Source: Chloroflexota bacterium (GTDB taxonomy: Bacteria > Chloroflexota > Limnocylindria > QHBO01). Taken from it: a stretch of 64,000 bases of DNA. A program made the position numbers and the translations under genes. Numbering within the stretch: the first letter of the stretch is position 1; the number at the start of each line of letters is the position of its first letter. A model generated the notes under the pieces. It had not been told where the DNA came from. It did not search any database and saw nothing but the letters and a program-made list of their open reading frames with translations. Positions 11,063 through 19,330 of this stretch are shown piece after piece. The stretch spans positions 27,153-91,152 of the forward strand of contig QHBO01000048.1 of NCBI GenBank assembly GCA_003243965.1, in the 5' to 3' direction.

Positions 11063-11781
11063 TCGAGCGTGATCGACAGGAACGCCTGCGCCAGGCCGAT
11101 GCCCTGCGGCTCCCCCGCCAACTGTGCCCGCTCGCGGACACGCGCGAACACGCGTTCGTCGCCGACCTGGCTGGCGTGACGACGGATCGCCTCCAGTCCC
11201 AGCTCGAAAGTGTCCGCCACGTCGATCCACAGGTTCGGTTGCTCGACACCGGTGAGCAGCACCTGGCGCACCTTCCACGGCTCGAGCCCCTCGCCGATCA
11301 GCTCCGGAAAGTTGAGCCGGTCGCGGGCCGCTGGGTAGACGGAGGCCAGGGTCGCCTCGCCGGTCGCCAGGTGATCGGGGTGACCGATGAACGGGTTGTG
11401 GTCCATGCGGCGCTGCGGATTCTGGGCGATGACCAGCTCTGGCCGGAAGCGGCGGATCTGGCGTGTGATGTCGCGACGCAGCTCGAGGCTGGGCATTAGG
11501 TAGCCGTCGGCATAGTCGAGGTGCACGATCTCTCGCACGCCCAGGACATCGGCCGCGGCGCGCTGCTCGGCGCGTCGCGTGGATGACAATTGCGCGGGCG
11601 TGACGGCCGGGTCGTCGGTTCCCTTGCCGCCATCGGTCGTCACGACGTAGTCGACCCGGGTGCCGCTGCGCGTCAGCCAGGCAATCGTGGCGGCGGCACC
11701 GAACTCGGCGTCGTCTGGGTGGCTGAAGATGACGAGCGCACGCTCGATCGGGGTGATCAGCTCGTGACGTTCAAGGGTCAT
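11059..11781 (-). CDS. PIG-L family N-acetylglucosaminyl deacetylase-like protein
   Basis: The 240-residue protein has the zinc-site motif SHPDDAEFG near residue 19, TTDGGKG, the family segment EQRAAADVLGV, and GHPDHLATGE, all in the expected order. PIG-L enzymes remove the acetyl group from GlcNAc-linked small molecules or lipids (BshB, MshB, GlcNAc-PI). ATG 11781 is preferred because a TACGAT -10 box lies 9 nt upstream. It is first in a coupled two-gene unit with the ABC exporter, suggesting modification and export of a glycosylated compound. Exact substrate unknown. Confidence 0.88.
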   Translation of the reverse strand: MTLERHELITPIERALVIFSHPDDAEFGAAATIAWLTRSGTRVDYVVTTDGGKGTDDPAVTPAQLSSTRRAEQRAAADVLGVREIVHLDYADGYLMPSLELRRDITRQIRRFRPELVIAQNPQRRMDHNPFIGHPDHLATGEATLASVYPAARDRLNFPELIGEGLEPWKVRQVLLTGVEQPNLWIDVADTFELGLEAIRRHASQVGDERVFARVRERAQLAGEPQGIGLAQAFLSITLE

Positions 11782-11790
11782 GCGCAGCGC

Positions 11791-11796
11791 ATCGTA
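11791..11796 (-). promoter_or_regulatory. -10 box TACGAT of the PIG-L/ABC unit
   Basis: TACGAT ends 9 nt before the ATG at 11781, indicating a leaderless mRNA. The hairpin at 11799-11835 begins 3 nt upstream of it. Confidence 0.45.
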
Positions 11797-11798
11797 TG

Positions 11799-11835
11799 AC
11801 GGGAGTGCCGAGGGGGGGAACCACGGCACTCCCGT
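11799..11835 (-). terminator. Perfect 12-bp hairpin after the methylase-like gene
   Basis: ACGGGAGTGCCG (11799-11810) pairs exactly with CGGCACTCCCGT (11824-11835) around a 13-nt loop. It lies 44 bp past the stop of the methylase-like gene and before the PIG-L promoter. There is no T-tract. A terminator is the simplest reading, but it also covers the -35 zone of the PIG-L promoter, so an operator role is possible. Confidence 0.5.
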
Positions 11836-11878
11836 CGGGAGTGTACGGGCTCGGTCAATCAGCGACCAAGCGTTTGTA

Positions 11879-14689
11879 TCACTCGCCGAACATGGTGAGC
11901 TGCTCGCCGCCGCGCTCGATCAGCGGATCGAGCCCGAGGATCGGCTCGAGTCGGTCCAGGCTTGCCCCGCGCCGCGCGACGAGCGCCTCGAGGTGGGGCC
12001 ACTTGAGCACATGCCAGTTCTGGCGCTCCATCTCCGCTCGCAGCCACGGGGAGCGCTCGAGCTTGAGCCGCAGGAGATCCGAACGCTCTGCGGGGATGAC
12101 CAGGAAACGGGCCTGCTGGTCGCTGACCGGGATGGCACGTCCGCGGCGCAGGATCGACTCGCCGACCATGGCGGTCCACTCGACCTCGAACAGAAACGCG
12201 AGCTTGCCGCGGACGTACCAGATGGCATCCACCTCGCCGAGCGCGTCGCCGGGGGCGCGAATCACGAGCGGGAGATAGACCCGTCGCTCATCGTCGCGCA
12301 GCCGATCTCCCAGTCGCCCGCCATCGGTCGTCCGGTCGTGCTCGCGCTTCGCGATCCAGGCCTTGACGCCTAGCCGATGGGCGTAATCGGCGAGCAGGCC
12401 CAGGATTCGTGCGTGGTCCGCCTGGCGCTCCGCGAGCGCCTCCTCGGTCCGCACCACCCCACGGTCGTCGACGCGGGCGTAGGCGGCCAGGCAGGCGCGC
12501 ACCAACTCCTCGTCCGGCGCGGCGAGTCCCGGGAAGAGTGCGTAGATGCGGGCCACGAACGATGCCTCGTCGAGGCGGCCCGCCGTGGAGAGCACGGAGA
12601 AGGTCGCCCACTCGACACGGTCGGCCAGCGGCGATTCGGCGAGCTCGGGATTGCGAAGCCACCACAGAGGCGTGTGACCGTCCTCGAGGCGCACCAGGCG
12701 CGGATGGTCGTCACGCCACAGCTCCTCACGGAGCAGGGTTGCCAGCACGGGGCGCCCGTTGAGCGCGCGCCCGTCATCGGTGGGCGTCCGCGGACGGTCG
12801 GTGCCGACGCCGCGCAGCTCCGCCACGCGCCGCAGCAGCCCGCTGCGTCCGGTCTCGACCAGGAGCGCGGCGGCGATGCGTGCCAGCCCGGCCGGCTCTC
12901 CTCGCTCCCGGAGCAGCCCGACCGCGGCATCTTCGATGGCCGCTGCCAGCTCGGGGTAGGTGAGGTGCCCGTCCTCGCCCCCCAATCGGAGGGGCTGCGC
13001 ATCAACCGCGCGGCGCAGCCGGTCCTCGCCGGAGGGCTTCCGAAAATGAAGGGTGACGCCATCCCCCGAGCGGCGGGACTCGCGATGGACCACGTCCTCC
13101 AGCTCGAGCCCCGTCGCCACCGCGGCGACCGCGACGGTCAGCATCCAGTCCGGGTTGTCGCCCTCGAGAACCAGGCTGAAGCTTCCTCCGGGCTTCAGCG
13201 CCGAGGCGGCCGATGCCACTCCGCGCCGGATGGCCGCCATCTCGGCCCCGTCCATCTGGGCCGACGGTCCGCCGAAGAGCGGCTCCAGGCGCAGGGTCTC
13301 GGCGGCCTCGCGGCCGATGAGCCAGCCGGTGGCGAGGTATTCGAACGAGAGCTCGTCGGCGGTGGCCGGCGCGGACGGGGTGCCGAGCACCAGGTCGACG
13401 CTGTCGGTCGGCAGGTACTGGCCGACCACCGCGGGCCGGCATCGGATCCAGAACACGTTTGCGGCGGTGACGCCGCCGAGGTCGTCGAAGTCCGTCGCGA
13501 ATCGCGCGGCGCGCCGCTCGCGTCCAAGCGCCGCGAGCGCCGTGCGCACATCGGCATACGCACGTTCGAACAGCTGCCAGACGTTGACCTCCCGATGGTG
13601 CCGCGAGGCCGGCTGCCGCACGTGTCCGTTGGTGATCCGAAGCGAGGCCACGCGTCCGGGATAGCCGTTCAGGCGACTGGCGGGAAGCAGGCAGGCGGCA
13701 AGGGCCAGGCGCAGGGTGGCGGCCACCGCCGTATCGCGAATCTCCGCATCGATCTTGTTGGCGATCGCCTGCAGCGCGTAGAGGTTTCGGGGCGTGTAGA
13801 GGTCCAGCAGCTCATCGACGAGCTCGGTGCGGCCGTCGAGCACCGGAAACCGCTCGTGAAGCTGCTGGTAGGAGAGCCCAACACGATTCGACTCGCTGCT
13901 CGGAGGGGCCGGCGCGGGATCGGGACGGACGGTGGACGCGTAGCGCGGACCGCTGGCGCTCAGCGCCGTCGGCGGATCGGCGACGCGTGGCGGCGGGGCT
14001 GGCGGGCCGCCGGCCTCACCGAGCGGCGCGTCGGGGTCGTCCAGTCCGCCGGCCGGCATCTCGGTCAGCCCGATCGGTGCGGGCGGCAGGTCCTCTTCCG
14101 CCTCGGCCGAGACGATTGGGATCGGGTCCGGTACCGGGGTCCGCTTGTCCAGGCCGAGCTTCGCGAGGTCGATCTCGTCGATCGGCGCGAATCGCTCCAC
14201 TGGGCCGCCGACGGCGATATCGCACTGTGCACAGCGATACACCTTGCGGCTCGGCGCCTCGGCTCCACGCGGCCAGACGAACTGGTCGCCGACCACCGGC
14301 CGGCGACAGGCGGCGCAATGGGTCGCGTACAGCTCGTCGAGATGCTGGCGGAGCGGGACGTCGACCCGGCGTGAGCTGGCGATCTGGCTGAATGCAGCGT
14401 CCAGCACGCTGGACTCCGCTGCGGTGAGGAAGGCGATCGCCGCCAGCTGCGCGAACGGGCTGGGGTCGGCGGCGACGGCCCGCATTCCCGCGGCGATGGC
14501 CCGACGAGCGGTCCAACCGGTGCCGGCCCACGGATCGAGCACCGTGTCGCCGGGGACGCCGGCAACGGCCAGCTCGGCGTCGAGGATGTTGTCGGCTGGC
14601 GAAGGAAAGTAGCGCTCGAGCAGCGCCAGACCGGGGCGGCGACGCGGCAGGACGACATGATCGAGTCGCTTCCGCTCGGCCTCGCTCAT
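11879..14689 (-). CDS. Large DNA methylase-like protein with altered active motif and nuclease-like C-terminus
   Basis: This 936-residue protein opens with a methyltransferase-type motif I (LDPWAGTGW, residues 51-59) and an acidic AADPS, typical of S-adenosylmethionine binding. A zinc knuckle (Cys125/128, Cys153/156) is inserted, as in DUF1156-type DNA methylases. After a proline-rich linker (about 195-265) comes SVDLVLGTPSAP (430-441), where active N4/N6 methylases have DPPY or NPPY. A helical stretch follows. The last 120 residues carry GEVDAIWY with FEVEW 11 residues on (Asp821, Glu835, Glu837), which resembles a PD-(D/E)XK nuclease core. No separate restriction enzyme is adjacent. Transcribed 6 bp after the TPR gene. 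Function uncertain: a catalytically changed methylase/nuclease fusion. Confidence 0.6.
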   Translation of the reverse strand: MSEAERKRLDHVVLPRRRPGLALLERYFPSPADNILDAELAVAGVPGDTVLDPWAGTGWTARRAIAAGMRAVAADPSPFAQLAAIAFLTAAESSVLDAAFSQIASSRRVDVPLRQHLDELYATHCAACRRPVVGDQFVWPRGAEAPSRKVYRCAQCDIAVGGPVERFAPIDEIDLAKLGLDKRTPVPDPIPIVSAEAEEDLPPAPIGLTEMPAGGLDDPDAPLGEAGGPPAPPPRVADPPTALSASGPRYASTVRPDPAPAPPSSESNRVGLSYQQLHERFPVLDGRTELVDELLDLYTPRNLYALQAIANKIDAEIRDTAVAATLRLALAACLLPASRLNGYPGRVASLRITNGHVRQPASRHHREVNVWQLFERAYADVRTALAALGRERRAARFATDFDDLGGVTAANVFWIRCRPAVVGQYLPTDSVDLVLGTPSAPATADELSFEYLATGWLIGREAAETLRLEPLFGGPSAQMDGAEMAAIRRGVASAASALKPGGSFSLVLEGDNPDWMLTVAVAAVATGLELEDVVHRESRRSGDGVTLHFRKPSGEDRLRRAVDAQPLRLGGEDGHLTYPELAAAIEDAAVGLLRERGEPAGLARIAAALLVETGRSGLLRRVAELRGVGTDRPRTPTDDGRALNGRPVLATLLREELWRDDHPRLVRLEDGHTPLWWLRNPELAESPLADRVEWATFSVLSTAGRLDEASFVARIYALFPGLAAPDEELVRACLAAYARVDDRGVVRTEEALAERQADHARILGLLADYAHRLGVKAWIAKREHDRTTDGGRLGDRLRDDERRVYLPLVIRAPGDALGEVDAIWYVRGKLAFLFEVEWTAMVGESILRRGRAIPVSDQQARFLVIPAERSDLLRLKLERSPWLRAEMERQNWHVLKWPHLEALVARRGASLDRLEPILGLDPLIERGGEQLTMFGE

Positions 14690-14695
14690 CGGCTC

Positions 14696-15529
14696 CTACG
14701 GTTCTTCGATCAGCTCCTCTTCAAGCTCAGGCTCGGCCGAGAACTCCGGGAGGCTGGTGTCGAGCTCCTCGACCTCCTCGGGCTCCTCCTCGAGCTCCTC
14801 GCTCTCGTCCTCGTCATCGTAACGGAGCGCAGTGCCCTTGATGTACGGCCGGACGTCACCGGGACGGGCAGTGGTGTTGCCGGGGAACGACACCTTTCCG
14901 AAGTTGTTCGGGTGGGCGAAGACCTCCCGGATGATGATCCGCGCCTCGTCCTTGGTGACGACCGTCATCGCCGCATCGTATCGGTTGCCGCCGTTGATTA
15001 GCTTGACCAGCCGGGTGGCGACGCGCGGCTCGACCTGGCCCACCTCGAGACCGCCGACGAAGCCGAGCAGCTGGTCGCCCTCCACGCGCAGCTCCACCGC
15101 GTCGCCGGGGGAGACCGGTGCCAGCTGGCGCGCCGGGCCAAGATTCAGCAGCCGAGCGTGCCCTGTCTTGCCCATCTCTTCGATGAAGCTCGACGCCGAT
15201 GCCTTCTCGGTCCGTCCGTCACCGGCCAGGGTCTTCTGGGCCGGCTGCTCGCCGGCCAGCAGCACGCGCAGCCGCTGGACGTTGCGCTCCGCAATGCGAT
15301 TCGTCGCGTCGCGCACCAGCGCCTGCTCGTAGGCCTCGAGCGCCTCCGCGTGCCGGCCCAGCTCGGCCAGCGCCTTGCCCAGGCGATTGTACGCGTCGGT
15401 ATCGGCGCCGACCTCGAGTAGCTGGCGGTTCGCCTCGACCGCCGCGTCCCATTCGCCGCGGGTGGCGTGCGAGATCGCGGTCTCGGCGAGGCGTCGCTGC
15501 CGGTTGGTGTCCGTGTCCTGGATCGTCAT
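14696..15529 (-). CDS. TPR-containing cytoplasmic protein with acidic tail
   Basis: The 277-residue protein starts at ATG 15529 after an AAGGA site. Residues 8-95 hold about two tetratricopeptide repeats (GEWDAAVEANRQLLEVG, AEALEAYEQALVRD). A beta-rich middle follows (about 130-230), and then a strongly acidic Glu-rich tail. TPR domains bind partner proteins; nothing else identifies the function. The gene lies 6 bp upstream of the methylase-like gene and is very likely co-transcribed with it from the promoter at 15615-15643. No signal peptide is seen. Confidence 0.7.
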   Translation of the reverse strand: MTIQDTDTNRQRRLAETAISHATRGEWDAAVEANRQLLEVGADTDAYNRLGKALAELGRHAEALEAYEQALVRDATNRIAERNVQRLRVLLAGEQPAQKTLAGDGRTEKASASSFIEEMGKTGHARLLNLGPARQLAPVSPGDAVELRVEGDQLLGFVGGLEVGQVEPRVATRLVKLINGGNRYDAAMTVVTKDEARIIIREVFAHPNNFGKVSFPGNTTARPGDVRPYIKGTALRYDDEDESEELEEEPEEVEELDTSLPEFSAEPELEEELIEEP

Positions 15530-15614
15530 GTCGACCACGTCCTTATCAGGCGCTGTCGGCGAAGGGGAGAAGCGGGAGGAAGCCGGCGCGCGGATTCCGG
15601 CGCCGGGGCGCCTT

Positions 15615-15643
15615 GTTGTATCACCGGCCACCAGAGGTGTCAA
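15615..15643 (-). promoter_or_regulatory. Sigma-70-type promoter of the TPR/methylase-like unit
   Basis: On the minus strand TTGACA (15638-15643) and TACAAC (15615-15620) are separated by exactly 17 bp. This is the best consensus promoter in the region. It leaves a 5' untranslated part of about 80 nt before the TPR gene at 15529. Confidence 0.6.
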
Positions 15644-15682
15644 CGCGCCGCGGTGGGCGGTCAACGCACGGCGTAGCGACCT

Positions 15683-16459
15683 CTACGCGCCGTGGAACAC
15701 GAGCGCGACGGCCACGCCCAATACCGCGAGCAATCCGAATTCCAGCGCCACCGCCCGCCCGGACGAGCCACCCTGCAGCGCATCGGCCGCGCCGGCCCAC
15801 GAGTAGAACGCGAGCGCCAGGACCGCTGGGCCGACCACCCCCGGCAGCCGAAGGAGGCTCAGTGCCGCGCCCACCTGGGCCACCGCACCAAGGTGCAGAA
15901 GGCCCTGACCGACCGCATGCGCCCCGGAGCCTGCGCGGGACTCGGCGGAACGGAGGGTGAGGGGAAGCGTCATGAGCAGGACCAGCACGACCGGCGGCGG
16001 CCACACGTGCTCGCCGAAGAGGCGGTAGATGCCGGCCGCACCGGCGAAGACGATGGCGACCAGCGCGAGGTCGAGTGCCGTCTTGGAGCCGATCTCCCGC
16101 GAGGCGCGCAGCTCGAGCCACAGGACCGACCACAGCAGGATGGCGACGATCGGTACCAGGAGCAGCGATACCCCGCCCGGAATCAGCCGTCCGCCGAGGG
16201 TGATCGCCACCGCGGCGAGTGCCAGGGTCGCATAACGCGAATATCCGAGCCCCGGCCGGGACGGACCGATGAGGTACGCCGCCCCAAAGCCGCCGATGCC
16301 CAGCTGGAAGGCGACCACCACCGCCAGGCCGAGCGGGGTCACCAGCCAGCCGACCGCGGTCAGCAGGGCGAGCCCGGCCGCCAGGGCCACCGCCTCCGGG
16401 CGGTCGATTCGACGCAGGATCGCCTCCGCCCGCTTGTCCCGGAACAGGCGCGCAATCAT
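15683..16459 (-). CDS. Polytopic membrane protein of unknown function
   Basis: The 258-residue protein is almost entirely hydrophobic, with about eight to nine predicted membrane helices separated by short loops (for example LLLVPIVAILLWSVLWLEL and VVLVLLMTLPLTL). The ATG at 16459 overlaps the polX stop as ATGA, which fixes the start and shows coupling to polX. No transporter or enzyme motif is recognised. The link to a DNA repair polymerase may be only operon economy. Confidence 0.7.
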   Translation of the reverse strand: MIARLFRDKRAEAILRRIDRPEAVALAAGLALLTAVGWLVTPLGLAVVVAFQLGIGGFGAAYLIGPSRPGLGYSRYATLALAAVAITLGGRLIPGGVSLLLVPIVAILLWSVLWLELRASREIGSKTALDLALVAIVFAGAAGIYRLFGEHVWPPPVVLVLLMTLPLTLRSAESRAGSGAHAVGQGLLHLGAVAQVGAALSLLRLPGVVGPAVLALAFYSWAGAADALQGGSSGRAVALEFGLLAVLGVAVALVFHGA

Positions 16460-18207
16460 CCGATCAGCGCCAGCAGCGCGTCGGCCGACCGGGTGCCCGC
16501 CACCTGGTCCGGCTCGAGCCACGCCCGGCGGGCGATCGAGACCGCATAATCGAGGTACTCGAGCTCCTCGGTCCGATGCGCATCGCTCGCCACCGTGAGC
16601 CGTGCGCCGGCCTGGGCGGCGGCGCGCGCGAGCGATTCGTCGAGGTCCATCCGCGGGCTGCCGTTGATCTCGAGGAGCGTCCCGCTCTCGGCCGCCGCCG
16701 CGAACACCCGTGGCCAATCGAGCGGCAGCGGGTCGCGGACGTTGACGATCTTGCCGGACGGATGTGCGAGCACGTCGACGTGCGGGTTCCCGATCGCGCC
16801 CAGCGCCCGCCGGGTCAGCCGCTCGCTCGGCTGGCCCCGACCGGTATGCAGGCTGGCGATCACCACATCGAAGGTGGCGAGCATCTCGTCGGGGTAGTCG
16901 AGAGCACCGTCGGCGCGGATCTCGAGCTCGGTGCCGTGCAGGATCCGGAACGGCGCCAGCTCGACGTTAAGGCGTCCGATCTCCTTTGCCTGGGCAGCGA
17001 CCAGCTCGGCGCTGAGCCCCTTGGCGATCCCCAGCGATGGCGAGTGATCGGTGAGCACCATGTACTCCGCCCCGCGGCCGCGTGCGGCGCGGGCCATCGC
17101 CTCGATGCTGTCGACCCCATCGGTCCAGCTCGAATGGGTGTGCGTGTCGCCGCGGACATCGCCACGCTCCACCAGGCGCGGGAGTCGATTCTCGGCGGCC
17201 GCGGCGATCTCTCCCTCGTCCTCCCGCAGCTCGGGCGGCACCCACGCGAGGTCCAGCCGCTCGTACACCTCGGCCTCGGTCGGCGCGAGCAGCAGCTCGC
17301 CGGTGTCGACCACCTTGAAACCCTTCTCCGAGAGGGAGAGCCCTCGATCGAGCGCGCGGCCGCGCAGCGCGACGTTGTGATCGCGACTCCCCGTGAAGTG
17401 CACCAGGTGGCTGCCCCACGCGGCCGGCGGGCAGACCATCAGGTCGACCTGCGGGCCGTCCCGAAGCACGATGCTCGACCTGTCGGTGCCTGCGGCCAGG
17501 ACATGGTCGACCTGTGGCAGGCCGTCGAGCGCAGCCATCAGCGGCCCCGGATCGTCGACGGCCGCAAGCAGGTCGAGATCGCCGATCGTCGCCCGGCGGC
17601 GACGCAGCGACCCGGCCGCCTCGAGGCGACGGACGCCCGCGACGTCGCGAAGCGCGTCGATGATGTCCCGTACCAACCGGTCCGCGTCGTGCAGCAGCAG
17701 ACGGGTGCTTCGCTGCGCAATCCGGGCGATACCGGCCAGGACGTTCTGCTCGGTGCGTGCCGACAGCCCCTTCACCCCGCGCAGCTGCCCCTGCTCGGCG
17801 GCAAGCCGTAGCTCGTCGAGCGAGGTGATCCCAAGCGCCGCGTGAAGCAGCCGGACGGTGCGCGGCCCGACCCCGGGGACGTGCAGCATCTCGAGCATCC
17901 CGGACGGGACCTGTGCGCGCAGCCGCTCGTGATAGCCGAGGTGCCCCGTTTCGGCCAGCTCGGCGAGCTTGGCCGACAGCGCGTCGCCAGCTCCGGGGAT
18001 CTTCGGCGGGGTTCCGTGCCGGAAGAGGGCGGCCACATCGTCCGGGTAGCGCTCGACCGCATCGGCCACGCGACGGTACGCGACTGCCTTGTAGACGACC
18101 TCGCCCAGGATGTCGAGCATATCGGCAATCTCCGAGAAGGTCCGGGCCAGGTCACTGTTGCCGATCACGGAATCGTCGGTGCGCGGCGCGGCTCTGGGTC
18201 GTGGCAT
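16456..18207 (-). CDS. polX: Family X DNA polymerase with PHP domain
   Basis: The 583-residue protein has the full bacterial PolX layout. The N-terminal helix-hairpin-helix region (IPGAGDALSAKLAEL, VPGVGPRTVRLLHAA) is followed by the nucleotidyltransferase palm with GSLRRRRATIGDLDLL carrying the two metal-binding aspartates, and QVDLMV with the third. A C-terminal PHP domain begins at GDTHTHSSWTDG, with later metal ligands in LTDHSPSL and VIASLHTG. PolX fills short gaps in base-excision repair, and the PHP part gives 3'-5' exonuclease and AP-site activity. Start ATG 18207 is supported by TAGAAT 10 nt upstream. It heads a coupled pair with a membrane protein. Confidence 0.93.
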   Translation of the reverse strand: MPRPRAAPRTDDSVIGNSDLARTFSEIADMLDILGEVVYKAVAYRRVADAVERYPDDVAALFRHGTPPKIPGAGDALSAKLAELAETGHLGYHERLRAQVPSGMLEMLHVPGVGPRTVRLLHAALGITSLDELRLAAEQGQLRGVKGLSARTEQNVLAGIARIAQRSTRLLLHDADRLVRDIIDALRDVAGVRRLEAAGSLRRRRATIGDLDLLAAVDDPGPLMAALDGLPQVDHVLAAGTDRSSIVLRDGPQVDLMVCPPAAWGSHLVHFTGSRDHNVALRGRALDRGLSLSEKGFKVVDTGELLLAPTEAEVYERLDLAWVPPELREDEGEIAAAAENRLPRLVERGDVRGDTHTHSSWTDGVDSIEAMARAARGRGAEYMVLTDHSPSLGIAKGLSAELVAAQAKEIGRLNVELAPFRILHGTELEIRADGALDYPDEMLATFDVVIASLHTGRGQPSERLTRRALGAIGNPHVDVLAHPSGKIVNVRDPLPLDWPRVFAAAAESGTLLEINGSPRMDLDESLARAAAQAGARLTVASDAHRTEELEYLDYAVSIARRAWLEPDQVAGTRSADALLALIG

Positions 18208-18217
18208 GTGGTCGCCA

Positions 18218-18223
18218 ATTCTA
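18218..18223 (-). promoter_or_regulatory. -10 box TAGAAT of polX
   Basis: TAGAAT ends 10 nt before ATG 18207 with no Shine-Dalgarno sequence, so a leaderless polX mRNA is likely. It also argues against using the upstream in-frame ATG at 18237. Confidence 0.5.
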
Positions 18224-18235
18224 GAGATGCAGCAC

Positions 18236-18268
18236 AAACGGCCCTGCCCAATGTGGGCCGGGCCGTTT
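18236..18268. terminator. Strong GC-rich hairpin between small gene and polX
   Basis: AAACGGCCC (18236-18244) pairs with GGGCCGTTT (18260-18268). Inside it GCCC (18246-18249) pairs with GGGC (18255-18258) around a 5-nt loop. The stem is flanked by A/T runs on both sides, so it can work as a terminator for the small minus-strand gene at 18292-18444. Confidence 0.65.
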
Positions 18269-18291
18269 GAGGCAGCATTATGGCGGCTGGG

Positions 18292-18444
18292 TCAGCGCGA
18301 CCAGCGAGCGATGCGGGGCAGTGCCAGCCGGAACACCCGCGCCCCGCGCTGGTTCGGCGTCGAGAGGCGCCGGCGCCGCGCCTCGGCGAGCAGTTCTTCC
18401 TGCCGCAGGCGCGCCAATAGCTCGAAGTGGTTCTCACCGCTCAT
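18292..18444 (-). CDS. Small basic protein, unknown function
   Basis: A 50-residue protein follows a good AAGGAG ribosome site. Three ATGs in a row (18450, 18447, 18444) follow it, and the third has the best spacing. The sequence is an amphipathic, Arg/Leu/Glu-rich helix (HFELLARLRQEELLAEARRR) with a basic tail. A strong hairpin terminator comes directly after it, so it looks like an independent transcription unit. It has no cysteines and no signal peptide. Not recognised; a nucleic-acid- or membrane-surface-binding peptide is possible. Confidence 0.55.
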   Translation of the reverse strand: MSGENHFELLARLRQEELLAEARRRRLSTPNQRGARVFRLALPRIARWSR

Positions 18445-18640
18445 CATCATTTCTCCTTCCCGACTTCTCCTCAACGGCGTGCACGCCGCGCGAAGGTCGT
18501 CGGCATCCCTCTACAGCGAACGGCTATCGGCGCCCCATCGGACGGCCGCAAAATCGAACAGAACGACCAGACCGATTGCGATCAAGAGCTCCATCCAAAC
18601 GCCTTCTTCCTATCACGTAACTCTTTGTGGTCTGTTTACC

Positions 18641-18699
18641 GGTTACATCCGAATCCTACTCACTGGCTGGTAACTTGTCAAGCGCCCTATAATGGTTAC
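18641..18699 (+). promoter_or_regulatory. Promoter and repeated GGTWAC sites of the CGNR gene
   Basis: A perfect TATAAT (18688-18693) ends 10 nt before ATG 18704. Around it are three copies of GGTTAC/GGTAAC at 18641-18646, 18669-18674 and 18694-18699, spaced 25-28 bp; the first lies in the near-palindrome GTTTACCGGTTAC. They straddle the promoter and the presumed transcript start, as autoregulatory operators often do. Confidence 0.5.
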
Positions 18700-18703
18700 T
18701 AAC

Positions 18704-19330
18704 ATGAACGCACAGCTCGATGTCCCCGCGGAGCCCGATGCCCCCGTCGAGCTCTTCATGGAGTTCGCCAACACGCTGGAGTACACGCGCGGCGAGCCGG
18801 AGGACTCGATCCCGACTCCCGACGAGCTGCTGGCGTGGCTGCGTCGGCATGAGCTGATCAGCGAGCGTGCCAGGGCGGCGGAGGCGTCCCGCCTGCGCCG
18901 GGATGCGATCGAGACCGAGACACGGATGTCGCACTTCCGCCATCTGCGCACCATGGTTCACGACATCGCGCGACGGGTGAGCGCAGCGCAGACCCCGACG
19001 CAGGATCAGCTGCGCGAGCTGAACACCATCCTGCGCACGGGGCTCCACTATCACCAGCTGCGCCTCGACGACGACGGGACGCGGTACACCGTGGCGCAGG
19101 TCGGCGATCGGCTCGACCAGGCGGCGGCGGCAATCGCCAGCTCCCTCGCCCACTTCCTTGCCGACGACGCCCCAGATCGGCTGCGGGTGTGTGCCAACCA
19201 GGGTTGTCGGTACGTGTTCGTCGATCGATCCCCGACCGGTCGGCGCCGATGGTGCGACATGCGGACCTGCGGGAACCAGGCAAAGGTGGCGCGCCACCGG
19301 GCGCGCGCCAAGGCGAAGCCGGGTGGCTAG
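18704..19330 (+). CDS. CGNR zinc-finger transcriptional regulator (ABATE domain)
   Basis: The 208-residue protein has an N-terminal ABATE-type ligand domain (about 15-150; LFMEFANTLEYTRG). A C-terminal zinc finger has the family signature CANQGCRYVFVDRSPTGRRRWCDMRTCGN, here Cys-x4-Cys and Cys-x4-Cys, ending in the CGN of the CGNR motif followed by a basic DNA-binding tail. CGNR proteins are predicted stress or ligand-responsive regulators. The start is set by a TATAAT box 10 nt upstream. Repeated GGTWAC sites over the promoter suggest self-regulation. The local AT-rich upstream sequence (18440-18700) contrasts with the rest of the window. Confidence 0.88.
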   Translation: MNAQLDVPAEPDAPVELFMEFANTLEYTRGEPEDSIPTPDELLAWLRRHELISERARAAEASRLRRDAIETETRMSHFRHLRTMVHDIARRVSAAQTPTQDQLRELNTILRTGLHYHQLRLDDDGTRYTVAQVGDRLDQAAAAIASSLAHFLADDAPDRLRVCANQGCRYVFVDRSPTGRRRWCDMRTCGNQAKVARHRARAKAKPGG

